Positions 33,819 to 41,811 of a DNA stretch of 42,192 nt are shown one piece after another; position 1 is the stretch's first letter; each line of letters starts with the position of its first letter. The translations under genes were made by a program, and so were the position numbers. Source of the DNA: Bradyrhizobiaceae bacterium. Its GTDB lineage: Bacteria > Pseudomonadota > Alphaproteobacteria > Rhizobiales > Xanthobacteraceae. The notes below the pieces were generated by a model that was given only the letters and a program-made list of their open reading frames with translations, made no database searches and was not told where the DNA came from. Where the stretch lies: NCBI GenBank assembly GCA_003105195.1, contig PQAH01000189.1:1-42192 (forward strand), in the 5' to 3' direction.

Positions 33819-35729
33819 ATGACCGCGACGGCTGCCAGCTCGGGCAATAGCATCGATCAGACCGAGGTCAGGTTTCTTGTCGAGAAGAATGCCGACGGCA
33901 TTCTCGTCGTCGATGAGGAAGGCACCGTGCTGTTTGCCAATCCCGCAGCGGAGAAGATCTTCGGCAGGGGCACGGAAGCGTTGGTCGGCTTTCCGATCGG
34001 AATACCCTTCCTCTCCGGGGAGACGACGGAAATCGCGATCCACAGACCGGGCGGCGATCAGATCGATGCGGAAATCCGGGTCGTCGATACGACATGGAAT
34101 CACCGTCCGGCCCGTCTTGCCAGCATCCGCGATGTGTCCGGGCGCAAAGCGATGGAGGAGCGACTGCGGCATTCGGCCAAGATGGAAGCGGTCGGCCGTT
34201 TGACCGCCGGCATCGCCCATGACTTCAACAATCTGCTGACCGTCGTGCTCGGCAATCTGGAAAATGCCCAACGGCAATCGGCTCTCGCCGAGACGTCCCT
34301 GCTGCGGGCGCTCGACAACGCCACGCGGGGCGCGCGCCGCGCGGCCGGACTGACCGAACGCCTGCTTGCCTTTGCACGCCGCAAACCGCTGGACCCCCGA
34401 ATCATCGACGTCAACACGCTGGTTTCAGGGATGCTGGACCTGCTTCAGCGCACGCTTGGCGAGGGGATCAGGGTTCGCGCGACGCTTGCACCGGACCTGT
34501 GGCCGACCGAGGTCGATCCGACCGAGCTGGAGGCGGCGATTCTCAATCTTGCCGTCAACGCCCGCGACGCCATGGCAGCGGGCGGCGAACTCACAATCGA
34601 GACCGCCAATGCCGAGGCGGATGCCGCATACGCCGGCGTCAACCGTGAGGTGAAACCCGGGAACTATGTCCTCATTTCCGTCTCGGATACCGGCGCCGGA
34701 ATGGAGCCGGCCGTGCTCAAGCACGTATTCGAACCGTTCTTTACGACCAAGGGAGGGCGCGGTACAGGGCTGGGATTAAGCCAAGTCTACGGCTTCGTCA
34801 CGCAAAGCGGCGGATATGTGATGCTCGTCAGCGAACCGGGCATCGGCACGACGGCCAAACTCTATCTGCGAAAGGCGCAGGAGGCCGAGGTTCAAGACGC
34901 GGAAGACCGGCCGCCGGCGGAGCCGAATCCAGGCACGGACATCCCGCGCGCTAGGTCTGGGGAAGTCATCCTTGTCGTCGAGGATGATGGCGACGTGCGC
35001 GCCTACGCCTGCAACAGCTTGCGTGAACTCGGCTACACTGTCTTCGAGGCGGACAATGCAGCCTCCGCGCTGCCGATCGTCGAGCGCGAGCCGGACATTC
35101 GTCTCCTGTTCACCGATCTTGGCCTTCCCGGCGGGGTCGACGGGCGCGCGCTCGCCGAACGCGCGAAGAAAATCCGCCCCTCGCTCAGGGTCCTTATCAC
35201 GACGGCCTATGCCGCAAGTGCCCTTGTTCACGACGGCCGGCTCGACCCAGGCGTCGAACTCTTGAGCAAGCCGTTCAGTCTTACTGCGCTCGCTGCGCGC
35301 ATTCGCAAAGTGCTGGATCAGGACACCGTCCCAGAAGGTCCTACGCGCATTCTTGTCGTTGAGGACGAACCGTTGCTGCGGATGCTCGTCGTGGAAATGC
35401 TCGCGGAACGCGGCTGCCTGACCGTCGAAGCTGGAAGCTTCGAAGAAGCCGTGAGGGAGCTTCACGCCATGGGCAATGAACTCGCTGGCGCGATCATCGA
35501 TATCGGCCTTCCAGACAAACCGGGTGACGGGCTGGTCGGCGAGATCAGGGCGTCAATGCCCGACCTGCCGATTCTTCTCGCGACGGGCTACGGAGGTGAG
35601 ACAATTCGCGAGCGCCTGGGCGCTCAGGATGAACATTTGGCGATTCTTGGCAAACCGTTTGACCCGGAGGATATTGCCGCTGCGTTTCAGCGGGTCGGGC
35701 TGCGCACGAGCGGACCAAAGGAAAAATAG
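33819..35729 (+). CDS. PAS hybrid histidine kinase with two receiver domains
   Basis: Soluble sensor kinase of 636 residues. Domains in order: PAS (about 15-110; NADGILVVDEEGTVLFANPA), HisKA with phospho-accepting H134 in GRLTAGIAHDFNNLL, HATPase_c (about 235-355) with NLAVNARDAM, SDTGAGM and GRGTGLGLSQVYG, then receiver 1 (about 380-500) with D433 in FTDLGLPGG and receiver 2 (about 510-625) with D561 in IIDIGLPD. No membrane segments. The frame can open at a TTG overlapping kaiC, but the ATG at 33819 has a GAGG at proper spacing. Kinases of this kind next to kaiBC in proteobacteria are presumed output partners. Confidence 0.9.
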   Translation: MTATAASSGNSIDQTEVRFLVEKNADGILVVDEEGTVLFANPAAEKIFGRGTEALVGFPIGIPFLSGETTEIAIHRPGGDQIDAEIRVVDTTWNHRPARLASIRDVSGRKAMEERLRHSAKMEAVGRLTAGIAHDFNNLLTVVLGNLENAQRQSALAETSLLRALDNATRGARRAAGLTERLLAFARRKPLDPRIIDVNTLVSGMLDLLQRTLGEGIRVRATLAPDLWPTEVDPTELEAAILNLAVNARDAMAAGGELTIETANAEADAAYAGVNREVKPGNYVLISVSDTGAGMEPAVLKHVFEPFFTTKGGRGTGLGLSQVYGFVTQSGGYVMLVSEPGIGTTAKLYLRKAQEAEVQDAEDRPPAEPNPGTDIPRARSGEVILVVEDDGDVRAYACNSLRELGYTVFEADNAASALPIVEREPDIRLLFTDLGLPGGVDGRALAERAKKIRPSLRVLITTAYAASALVHDGRLDPGVELLSKPFSLTALAARIRKVLDQDTVPEGPTRILVVEDEPLLRMLVVEMLAERGCLTVEAGSFEEAVRELHAMGNELAGAIIDIGLPDKPGDGLVGEIRASMPDLPILLATGYGGETIRERLGAQDEHLAILGKPFDPEDIAAAFQRVGLRTSGPKEK

Positions 35730-35879
35730 AGGTCGTTTTCACATGGCGATGGGCCCGTACCGATCATGCCTTTCGATTGCGCGAGCATGCCTCGACCGGC
35801 AGGATGCCGTTTATCGGAACCGCGACGCTCTTCAACAATTACATGCCGGCTTTCAGCTGCAGCAGCTTGCACGGGGTGC

Positions 35880-36579
35880 ATGAGAGATCAGCGAACTGGC
35901 GGGCTCTTGGCCGCACTCGCCCCTGCAATCTGTCTTTCCGCGTTGATTTGGGCGCTCGTGCCGGGAGATGCGCCGGCGAAGCTGACGCTCACGGTGTTCG
36001 TCTGCGCAGTCATCGCCTGGATCACGACCCCTCTGGATCGCACGGCGGTTGCACTCGTGGCTGCCTTGTCGCTCGTCATCGGCGGCGCCGACGCGCCGCA
36101 AGACTTCTACAGTTCGCTTGGAAACCCGCTGATCTGGCTTCTGGTAGGCGCCTTCGTCATCGCGCGCGCACTGACCGAAATTCGTCTTGCCGAGCGCTTG
36201 GCATCAACCGCGCTGCGGGCGGCGCGCAGCGTGTCCGGTCTGCGGCTCGCTGATCGGGGCGGGAGCGCATCTCGTTGCCATCGGCATGATGCGGGAGATC
36301 GGCCGCGAGCCGGGTGCCGTGCGCCAGCCGATGAGTTTTCTGGAATGGACCAAGCTCGAATTGCCCTTCGCGCTTGCCAGCAGCCTCCTGTCCACCTTCG
36401 TGATCCTGCGCCTGTTTCTCGATCGCGCGCAGCGCGCAATGCCGCTGGCGGGCGTTGAGCGTCCGGCACCGCCGCCACTGAGTGTGCGGGAGCAATGCCT
36501 TCTTGGGCTCGTGGGCGCGGCGGTCCTATTGTGGCTTACACAGTCCTTGCACGAAATCAGGCGTAGCGAGGGCGGCTAA
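35880..36579 (+). pseudogene. Broken SLC13/DASS-type anion transporter
   Basis: The first part (35880-36235) encodes hydrophobic segments ending in QDFYSSLGNPLIWLLVGAFV, followed by a LTEIRLAERLASTALRAA motif of SLC13-like permeases. At about 36236 the sequence jumps into another frame, CGSLIGAGAHLVAIGMMREI and two more membrane segments, a block normally found well over a hundred residues further on. The product then ends at WLTQSLHEI with the last helices missing. An internal deletion with frameshift plus 3' truncation is the simplest reading. The family imports dicarboxylates, sulfate or other anions; this copy is dead. Confidence 0.75.
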
Positions 36580-36720
36580 TCAGTTCTGCGGGTCAATATC
36601 TCCGCTGTCCCGGCCGTTCGGTTTGACCATGAAGGCGGGCATGGTCTCTTTCGCCCGATTCGCTCGTTCCTTGAACTCCGCGGCCATCATGCGAAGTTGG
36701 CGGGCCAGGCTCAGGTCCAT
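36580..36720 (-). CDS. Small hypothetical protein downstream of merBA
   Basis: A 46-residue frame on the mer strand (starts MDLSLARQLRMMAAEF), predicted to be a charged amphipathic helix followed by a short tail ending DIDPQN. It lies 179 bases after merBA in the same direction, and could be cotranscribed. I do not recognise the family; there is no obvious Shine-Dalgarno sequence. The region between (36721-36899) contains a 6-bp stem (36752-36757 with 36765-36770) that might be a weak merBA terminator, and nothing else I can name. Confidence 0.4.
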   Translation of the reverse strand: MDLSLARQLRMMAAEFKERANRAKETMPAFMVKPNGRDSGDIDPQN

Positions 36721-36899
36721 GCAGCGTGATGCTAAGCTCGGCGCACAGGAAGGCCGATGCGATCTCGGCCGTTTATCTGAACAGTCAAGGCGTTTCAGCC
36801 GGAGGTTTCACAGCCGCTTTTCCCTGAATATCCGCAGGTCCCGACCGATCCCGGCGTGCGAGACGGATTCGCGAATTGCTCACGGACCTTGGCGACTGC

Positions 36900-39158
36900 T
36901 CAACCAGCGCAGCACGACAGCTTAGTGACGTCCTTGCCGAACGACAGCGCTGCGAGCTTCAGGCCCTCGACGGTGGTGAGATACGGAAAAATCGCATCCG
37001 CGAGGTCCTCAATGGTGAGGCCCTGCCGGATCGCGAGCGTCGCGGTCTGGATGCTGTCGGCTCCCTCCGGGGCGAGGATATGCGCGCCGAGCAGCCGGCC
37101 GCTGCCGGCGTCAGCAACGAGCTTGATGAGTCCACGGGTGTCGCGCGCGGCGAGCGCGCGCGGCACCTGGTCGAGACCGATCGTCGAGACGAGCACGGCA
37201 TGCCTCGCTGCGCGCGCCGCGGCCTCGGTCAGGCCCACGCTCGCCACCTGCGGGTCGGTGAACACGACGGCAGGCATGGCGCTGTTGTCGTAGCGCAGAC
37301 TGTCGCCATTGAGGGCATTCTTGGCGGCGAGCTTGGCGCCATAGGCAGCCATGTAGACAAACTGATCGCGGCCAGTGACATCGCCGGCAGCATAGATGCC
37401 GGCCCTACTTGTCCGCATGCGGTCATCGATGACAATGCCGCCCTTCGGCGAGAGGGCGATACCGTGCTCGGTGAGCCCGAGGCCTTCGGTGTTGGGCGCT
37501 CGACCTGTAGTGATCAGCACCTGATCGGCGTCGACGGTCGTGTTCTGGCCGTCGCGTGAAACATCGAGCGCAATGCCGTTCTCGGCCTTGCGGATCGCAC
37601 GGTAGGCGATACCGGAGACCACGGTGATCCCTTCGTCCTCGAAATATCCCGTCAGCGCCGCACCGATCTCAGGCTCGGTCTCGGGAAGCAAATGGGACCG
37701 GCATACGAGCGTCACCTTGACGCCGGCGCGGGCGAACATCTGGGCGAGCTCCGCCCCGATATAGCCGCCGCCGATGATAAGCAACGATCGCGGCAGCTCC
37801 TCGAGGTCAAGCGCGGTCGTGCTGGTCAGATGCGGCACGGTTTCGATGCCGGGGACGGCGGGCAGCGCCGGCCGGGCGCCGGTCGCGATGATGATCTTGC
37901 CGGCGGGAATGCGCGCGCCGTCCACCTCGACACCACCTTCCACGAGGCGCGCCGGTCCATCACGATACGCGATGCCGTCGTAGGCGGGGAGCAGGCTTGT
38001 GTATTTGGCCTGGCGTAGTTCGGAAACGAGCGCGTCCTTCTGACGAACGGTTCCGCGCCAGTCGATCAGTTCGGCCTTCGCCGAGATGCCGGCAAAGCGT
38101 GCCGCCACGCGCGCGTTGTGAAACGTCTCGGCGGCGCGGATTAAGGTCTTCGATGGTACGCAGCCGATATTGACGCAGGTGCCGCCGATGGTGCCGCTGC
38201 CGATGAGCGCCACCTGTGCGCCCTGTTCGGCAGCCGTGATCGAGGCCGAGAAGCCGGCCGAGCCGGCGCCGATGACGACGAGATCGTAGGCGCCATTGCG
38301 ACCGTTGGTGCGAAAGCGACGGTCTGCCCCTGCAGCGCTCTTCGATGTCGAGCCGACCGACGATTGTGCCGTGGTATCGAGGCCGACGAGGCTCGGCCCA
38401 AACAGAGCGCGACCAGCCTCAAGGCCTTCCTCGATTGACAGCCGAAATCCGGGCTCATCCGCAGCCTGTTCACGGCGCCAGGCTGAGAGATGGTCGTCCG
38501 AACAGAAAAAGGCGGTCGTCGCGCACAGTGAGTTCGCGGCGCACGCGCCGCCATAGCGGACACTCTGCCACATGACCGACGTCTTCGGCTCAACGCGAGC
38601 TAGTATCCGACCTTGACCCCGTGTGTTGACCTGGATTGGCGCACCGCAATGGCGGCAGCGCGATGCAATCGTGATATCGCGATCAGTCATGGCGCCAATG
38701 CCAAGTGCGTCGACCGCGCACATTGCGTTAAGAACACGTCCGTCGAGTGTGACCCGGTGGCCCGTGTCCCTATCGGTGAAGGGATAGACGTCGACGATCC
38801 GCTCGCCGTCGAGCACGGCCAGGTCGCGACGGCGGAGCTCTTCGAGCAGAGTCCGGACGGACGTCTCGTTCAAGCCTGCTCGCTCCGCAAGCGCTTCGGT
38901 GGTCGGAGCTCGTCCGTCTTCGGCGTAGAGTTGGAGCAGCGCAGCGCGAACGCGGTCCGTGGCGGAATCGTAGCCACTCCAGCGATCGAACACATGGTCA
39001 GACCCGACCATTGCCTGCAGGGCATCCTTGACCGCTGGTGATTTGACTACAGACCAATCCGGAAACGTCACGCCCGGCCGCACGGTGTAGCTCGGTGGTG
39101 TCGTGGATGCGGAAGCAGCAAGCTTGCTCCGGAACGAGCATGCGCAGCAGTCGTCCAT
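36900..39158 (-). CDS. merBA: MerB-MerA fusion: organomercurial lyase / mercuric reductase
   Basis: A single 752-residue protein. Residues about 45-258 are alkylmercury lyase: a winged-helix start (ALLQLYAEDGRAPTTEALAE), catalytic C147 and D150 in AMCAVDALG and the third catalytic C212 in SLCATTAFF. A Ser/Thr/Gly-rich linker (about 260-288) leads to mercuric reductase: FAD motif VIGAGSAG (295-302), redox pair C328/C333 in GGTCVNIGCVPSK, NAD motif IIGGGYIGAE, second FAD motif GIYAAGDVT, and the C-terminal metal-capturing C749-C750. The lyase replaces the usual NmerA metal-binding domain. It would cleave C-Hg bonds and reduce the released Hg(II) to Hg(0). The ATG has an AAGGAAGG site. Confidence 0.93.
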   Translation of the reverse strand: MDDCCACSFRSKLAASASTTPPSYTVRPGVTFPDWSVVKSPAVKDALQAMVGSDHVFDRWSGYDSATDRVRAALLQLYAEDGRAPTTEALAERAGLNETSVRTLLEELRRRDLAVLDGERIVDVYPFTDRDTGHRVTLDGRVLNAMCAVDALGIGAMTDRDITIASRCRHCGAPIQVNTRGQGRILARVEPKTSVMWQSVRYGGACAANSLCATTAFFCSDDHLSAWRREQAADEPGFRLSIEEGLEAGRALFGPSLVGLDTTAQSSVGSTSKSAAGADRRFRTNGRNGAYDLVVIGAGSAGFSASITAAEQGAQVALIGSGTIGGTCVNIGCVPSKTLIRAAETFHNARVAARFAGISAKAELIDWRGTVRQKDALVSELRQAKYTSLLPAYDGIAYRDGPARLVEGGVEVDGARIPAGKIIIATGARPALPAVPGIETVPHLTSTTALDLEELPRSLLIIGGGYIGAELAQMFARAGVKVTLVCRSHLLPETEPEIGAALTGYFEDEGITVVSGIAYRAIRKAENGIALDVSRDGQNTTVDADQVLITTGRAPNTEGLGLTEHGIALSPKGGIVIDDRMRTSRAGIYAAGDVTGRDQFVYMAAYGAKLAAKNALNGDSLRYDNSAMPAVVFTDPQVASVGLTEAAARAARHAVLVSTIGLDQVPRALAARDTRGLIKLVADAGSGRLLGAHILAPEGADSIQTATLAIRQGLTIEDLADAIFPYLTTVEGLKLAALSFGKDVTKLSCCAG

Positions 39159-39400
39159 GGCTTCACGCCTTCCTTGTGACTGTTGGTCTCGCCGCAGTCG
39201 GCTCTAGCACGGCGACGATGGATGCTCCCCGCGACGAGACCGAAGCACGCGACCACCAGGGGAAGCACCAAACCCGCACCTCCCAGCCATACGCCGAGGC
39301 CGGCCAGCGGCAGGATTCCGGCGGGGAGAGGCGCCGCGCAGCAGATCACAGCGAGGACGGCGCCAGCTGTGCCTGCACGGATCAAGGCGCGGTCATTCAC
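39068..39400 (-). CDS. merF: MerF-like mercury transport protein
   Basis: Membrane protein of 110 residues with two hydrophobic helices (about 8-28 and 36-60). The vicinal C20-C21 pair in AVICCAAP followed by the short loop is the MerF arrangement for carrying Hg(II) through the inner membrane; the second cysteine pair of MerF is reduced to C69. The start is a GTG one base after the merP stop. The reading frame has no stop before merBA begins and runs 91 bases into it out of frame, giving a hydrophilic tail about 30 residues longer than known MerF. The tail may be a by-product of the lost stop codon. Confidence 0.72.
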   Translation of the reverse strand: MNDRALIRAGTAGAVLAVICCAAPLPAGILPLAGLGVWLGGAGLVLPLVVACFGLVAGSIHRRRARADCGETNSHKEGVKPWTTAAHARSGASLLLPHPRHHRATPCGRA

Positions 39401-39401
39401 C

Positions 39402-39695
39402 TCAACTGCCCTGCTTCACCGGATGGGCCGGATAGCCCGCGTTCATGCTGGCGGCTACGATGGTGTCAGGGTTCGTCTTCGCGTCGTCGAAGGTCACACT
39501 GGCGGTCTTGGCCCGAAACGAAACGGCGACCTTTGCGACGCCGACGACCCCCTCCATCGAACTCTTCACGATGTAGGGACACGAGGCGCAGGTCATGTTG
39601 TCGACAGCGAAGGTGATTGTGCGCTCGCCAGCGAATGCAGTCGATGCCGTCGTCACTGAGGCTATCAGGGCGAAAACGTCCAAACTCTTCGTCAT
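39402..39695 (-). CDS. merP: Periplasmic mercury-binding protein MerP
   Basis: Protein of 97 residues with a Sec signal peptide (about 1-22, ending STAFA) and a ferredoxin-like HMA domain. The Hg-binding motif NMTCASC has C36 and C39, matching the GMTCxxC of MerP. It receives Hg(II) in the periplasm and hands it to MerT. It is second in the merT-merP-merF-merBA operon, 21 bases after merT, with an AGGAGA-type ribosome site before the ATG. Confidence 0.92.
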   Translation of the reverse strand: MTKSLDVFALIASVTTASTAFAGERTITFAVDNMTCASCPYIVKSSMEGVVGVAKVAVSFRAKTASVTFDDAKTNPDTIVAASMNAGYPAHPVKQGS

Positions 39696-39716
39696 GGGTC
39701 AGGTCTCCTCTTGGTG

Positions 39717-40142
39717 TCAGGTCCGAAGCAGCAGCGGGGCGACGTAGTCGAAGGCAAAGGCAGCGATCACAAGCGCGGTCGCTATCCAGAGCGATAGTTG
39801 AACAAGGCGGTTGGGAATCGGGCGTGCGCAGGCAGCGCCATCAGCACAGGCCCGTCTGGGCTTCCAATAACCGAGGTAGAAGCCATAGCCAAGTAGGCCT
39901 GCTGTCCCCGCGACGAAGAACGGCTTATAAGGTGCGAGCGCCGTCAGATTGCCGATCCAGGCGCCGCCGATGCCGAGGCCAAACAAGATCAGCGGCACGA
40001 TGCAGCAAGACGACGCCGCAAGCGCGCCGAAGATGCCGCCGATGGCGATCAGACGCTGCCGTCCGACCTCGCCGCGCTCGGACGCGGAAAGATCCGCCGC
40101 AGGGGGCGCTGTGCCTACCGTCCGGGATCGCGATGCGACCAT
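39717..40142 (-). CDS. merT: Mercuric transport protein MerT
   Basis: Inner-membrane Hg(II) importer of 141 residues with three hydrophobic helices. Helix 1 has the vicinal C46-C47 pair in AASSCCIVPLILFGLGIGG, and the cytoplasmic loop between helices 2 and 3 carries C99 and C105. A hydrophilic N-terminal extension of about 28 residues makes it longer than the Tn21 protein (about 116). The ATG at 40142 has GAGG at 6 bases; the longer upstream frame crosses the operator and is rejected. First gene of the operon, divergent from merR. Confidence 0.92.
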   Translation of the reverse strand: MVASRSRTVGTAPPAADLSASERGEVGRQRLIAIGGIFGALAASSCCIVPLILFGLGIGGAWIGNLTALAPYKPFFVAGTAGLLGYGFYLGYWKPRRACADGAACARPIPNRLVQLSLWIATALVIAAFAFDYVAPLLLRT

Positions 40143-40182
40143 GTCCAACCTCGTTCTTCTTGCCAAATCCTTATTGCCGCGT

Positions 40183-40213
40183 AGCATCCGGTCTGTAGCC
40201 ACTACAGGGTCAA
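40183..40213 (-). promoter_or_regulatory. MerR-type operator/promoter of the mer operon
   Basis: Reading the merT strand: -35 TTGACC (40213-40208), then a perfect dyad CTGTAG-TGG-CTACAG (40207-40193), then -10-like GATGCT (40188-40183). The spacer is 19 bases, the extended spacing that MerR-family activators correct by DNA distortion. The start site would be about 34 bases before the merT ATG. merR, on the other strand, starts 15 bases beyond the -35 box, so the same site can repress merR. Confidence 0.85.
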
Positions 40214-40227
40214 GATGAGTCTTGGCG

Positions 40228-40656
40228 ATGCGCAATCACGCCGTGGTGAAGGGAATGCAGCGGGCCGAACTCGCTGAGCGAACGGGCTGCAATCTGGAGA
40301 CGGTACGCTACTACGAGAAGGTCGGCCTTCTGCCCGAGCCGCCGCGCACGGCGAGCGGCTACCGCAGCTATGACACCACGCATGAACGGCGGCTTCGCTT
40401 CGTGCTGCGAGCGCGCGAGCTTGGCTTCTCGCTTGATGAAATCCGTGAACTCTTGCGTCTCGTCGACGAGCGCGACCAACCCTGCGCTGAGGCACGTGCT
40501 GTTGCCGCTGCGCATCTCGACGACGTACGGGCGAAGATCGCCGATCTTAGGCGCATGGAGCGCGTGCTCAAGGAGGTGGTCGCGCGATGTGCTGACGGCA
40601 CCTTGCCGGAATGTCCGCTGATCGAGACGCTGTTCCGGGAGGGTTCGGTCAACTGA
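40228..40656 (+). CDS. merR: MerR mercury-responsive regulator
   Basis: DNA-binding regulator of 142 residues. A winged-helix HTH (about 10-48; LAERTGCNLETVRYYEKVGL then SGYRSYD), a long dimer helix, and the three mercury-binding cysteines C86, C121 and C129 (spaced like C82, C117 and C126 of Tn21 MerR, with one residue fewer between the last two) are present. Starts at TTG 40222, ATG 40228 and ATG 40255 are possible; 40228 is used, but 40255 sits nearer the usual N-terminus. Divergent from merT across the operator. Confidence 0.9.
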   Translation: MRNHAVVKGMQRAELAERTGCNLETVRYYEKVGLLPEPPRTASGYRSYDTTHERRLRFVLRARELGFSLDEIRELLRLVDERDQPCAEARAVAAAHLDDVRAKIADLRRMERVLKEVVARCADGTLPECPLIETLFREGSVN

Positions 40657-40699
40657 CCCTCCTCGGTTGGAGACCACGAAACGTGCCAGTTGGGGGCGC

Positions 40700-41682
40700 C
40701 TATGCGGCGCCCTGAACCTCGTCGGCCTGCTGGACGTGCATCCAGTCGGCGATCTCCTGCGCCTTGCTTGCCGCGGTGAAGATGGCGCGCTTGTCGGCGC
40801 GCAGCTCTTCGAGCCAGGAGGCGATGTAGCGCACGTGGTCGGGCCTTGTCTCGACGCTGAGGATGAGATCGGCGCAGATCATGGCGCTCAAGAGTTCGGC
40901 CGTACATTCCTCCATGGCGTAGGCAGCCGAACCAAACCGTCCGGAGAGATCGCGGTTGAGGCGATGCTTGGCGCCGGAAGCGTGACCGCATTCGTGGAGC
41001 AGCACCGCGTAGTAGGCAATCGCATCCCGGAAGCAGGCGAACTCGGGCATCTGCACGTAATCCTCCGATGGAATGTAGCAGGCCAGCGATCCGCCATGAC
41101 GAATATCGATGCCAAGGCCGGCACAGAATCGCTCAGCGTGCTCGATGCGCTCGGCCGCCGCCAGCACCGGCATCTCGGCGGCGTGTGGCCGTCGACCTGA
41201 GCGGCATTGAAGACGGTGTAGCCGCGGGCGAATAGGCGCGGTGTGGGCGCTTCGTGATCTGCGTCTCTATCCTGACGCTCTGCCTCGTCGTTGCGATCGC
41301 TGATCTTCCAGAAGACGACCAGGTGTCCGCGCTCGCCTTTGCGAACTTGAGCGCCGAGTTCGTGCCATTGGCGATAGGTGCCCCAGATGCCGCTGGGATA
41401 CGCACTCGCCTGCGCCGCGGCCCAGAGCGCGATGACGTTGACGCCGCGACAGGCCTTGCGTGAGCCGACATTGACGGGGGTCGTGATGGACGATCCATCG
41501 TGGTGCCAAGGCATCCGGTACGCGACGGCACCCGCCTCGATGGCGGCGATGATCTGGTTGGTGATGCGCTCGTAGATATCCTTGCTGGGTAAGCGCCCGC
41601 CGGGACTTTCAATTACCCACAAGTCTGGCTCCGATTGCAGCGCCCAACCTGCAGGTCGGTGAGTCGGCCGAGTCCTCGCCAC
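40700..41682 (-). pseudogene. Frameshifted ArdC-type antirestriction / zincin metallopeptidase
   Basis: The 5' part encodes the ArdC N-terminal ssDNA-binding domain (DIYERITNQIIAAIEAGAVA, then GIWGTYRQWHELGAQVRKGE) to YTVFNAAQVDGHTPP. At about 41172-41182 the coding frame shifts by one base and continues PVLAAAERIEHAERFCAGLG to the metallopeptidase HExxH motif HECGHASGAKH and a normal C-terminus. ArdC proteins are typical of conjugative plasmids. Conserved coding starts near 41605, and the true start could be a TTG there; the ATG at 41682 lies in the IS4 remnant. One missing base is the only visible defect, so a sequencing error is possible. Confidence 0.8.
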
Positions 41683-41810
41683 AGGGCGATATATCCGGGT
41701 AGAGCGTCGCGGGCGCGAGCGAGATAGCCACCGAGCCGCGCAATCTTGTCCAGGTACTCGGAGATCGTCTTGTTCAGTGCGCGACCTTTGTCCTTCACCA
41801 GAAGGCCAAG
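41613..41810 (-). pseudogene. 3' end of an IS4-family transposase
   Basis: Minus-strand translation from 41810 gives LGLLVKDKGRALNKTISEYL then KIARLGGYLARARDALPGY and LWRGLGRLTDLQVG, the characteristic C-terminal segment of IS4-family transposases (KIARLGG, LWRG..RLTD). Everything upstream, including the catalytic residues, is missing because the IS256-family left end begins at about 41812. The stop TAA at 41613-41615 is probably native. Confidence 0.75.
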
Positions 41811-41811
41811 G

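Noticed and set aside
39158-39400. A truncated NmerA domain before MerA
   Set aside because: No GMTCxxC motif occurs N-terminal to the reductase; that position is filled by a complete lyase domain.
40143-40235. Longer MerT starting at 40235
   Set aside because: That extension would cover the -10, dyad and -35 of the mer promoter; the ATG at 40142 has its own ribosome site.
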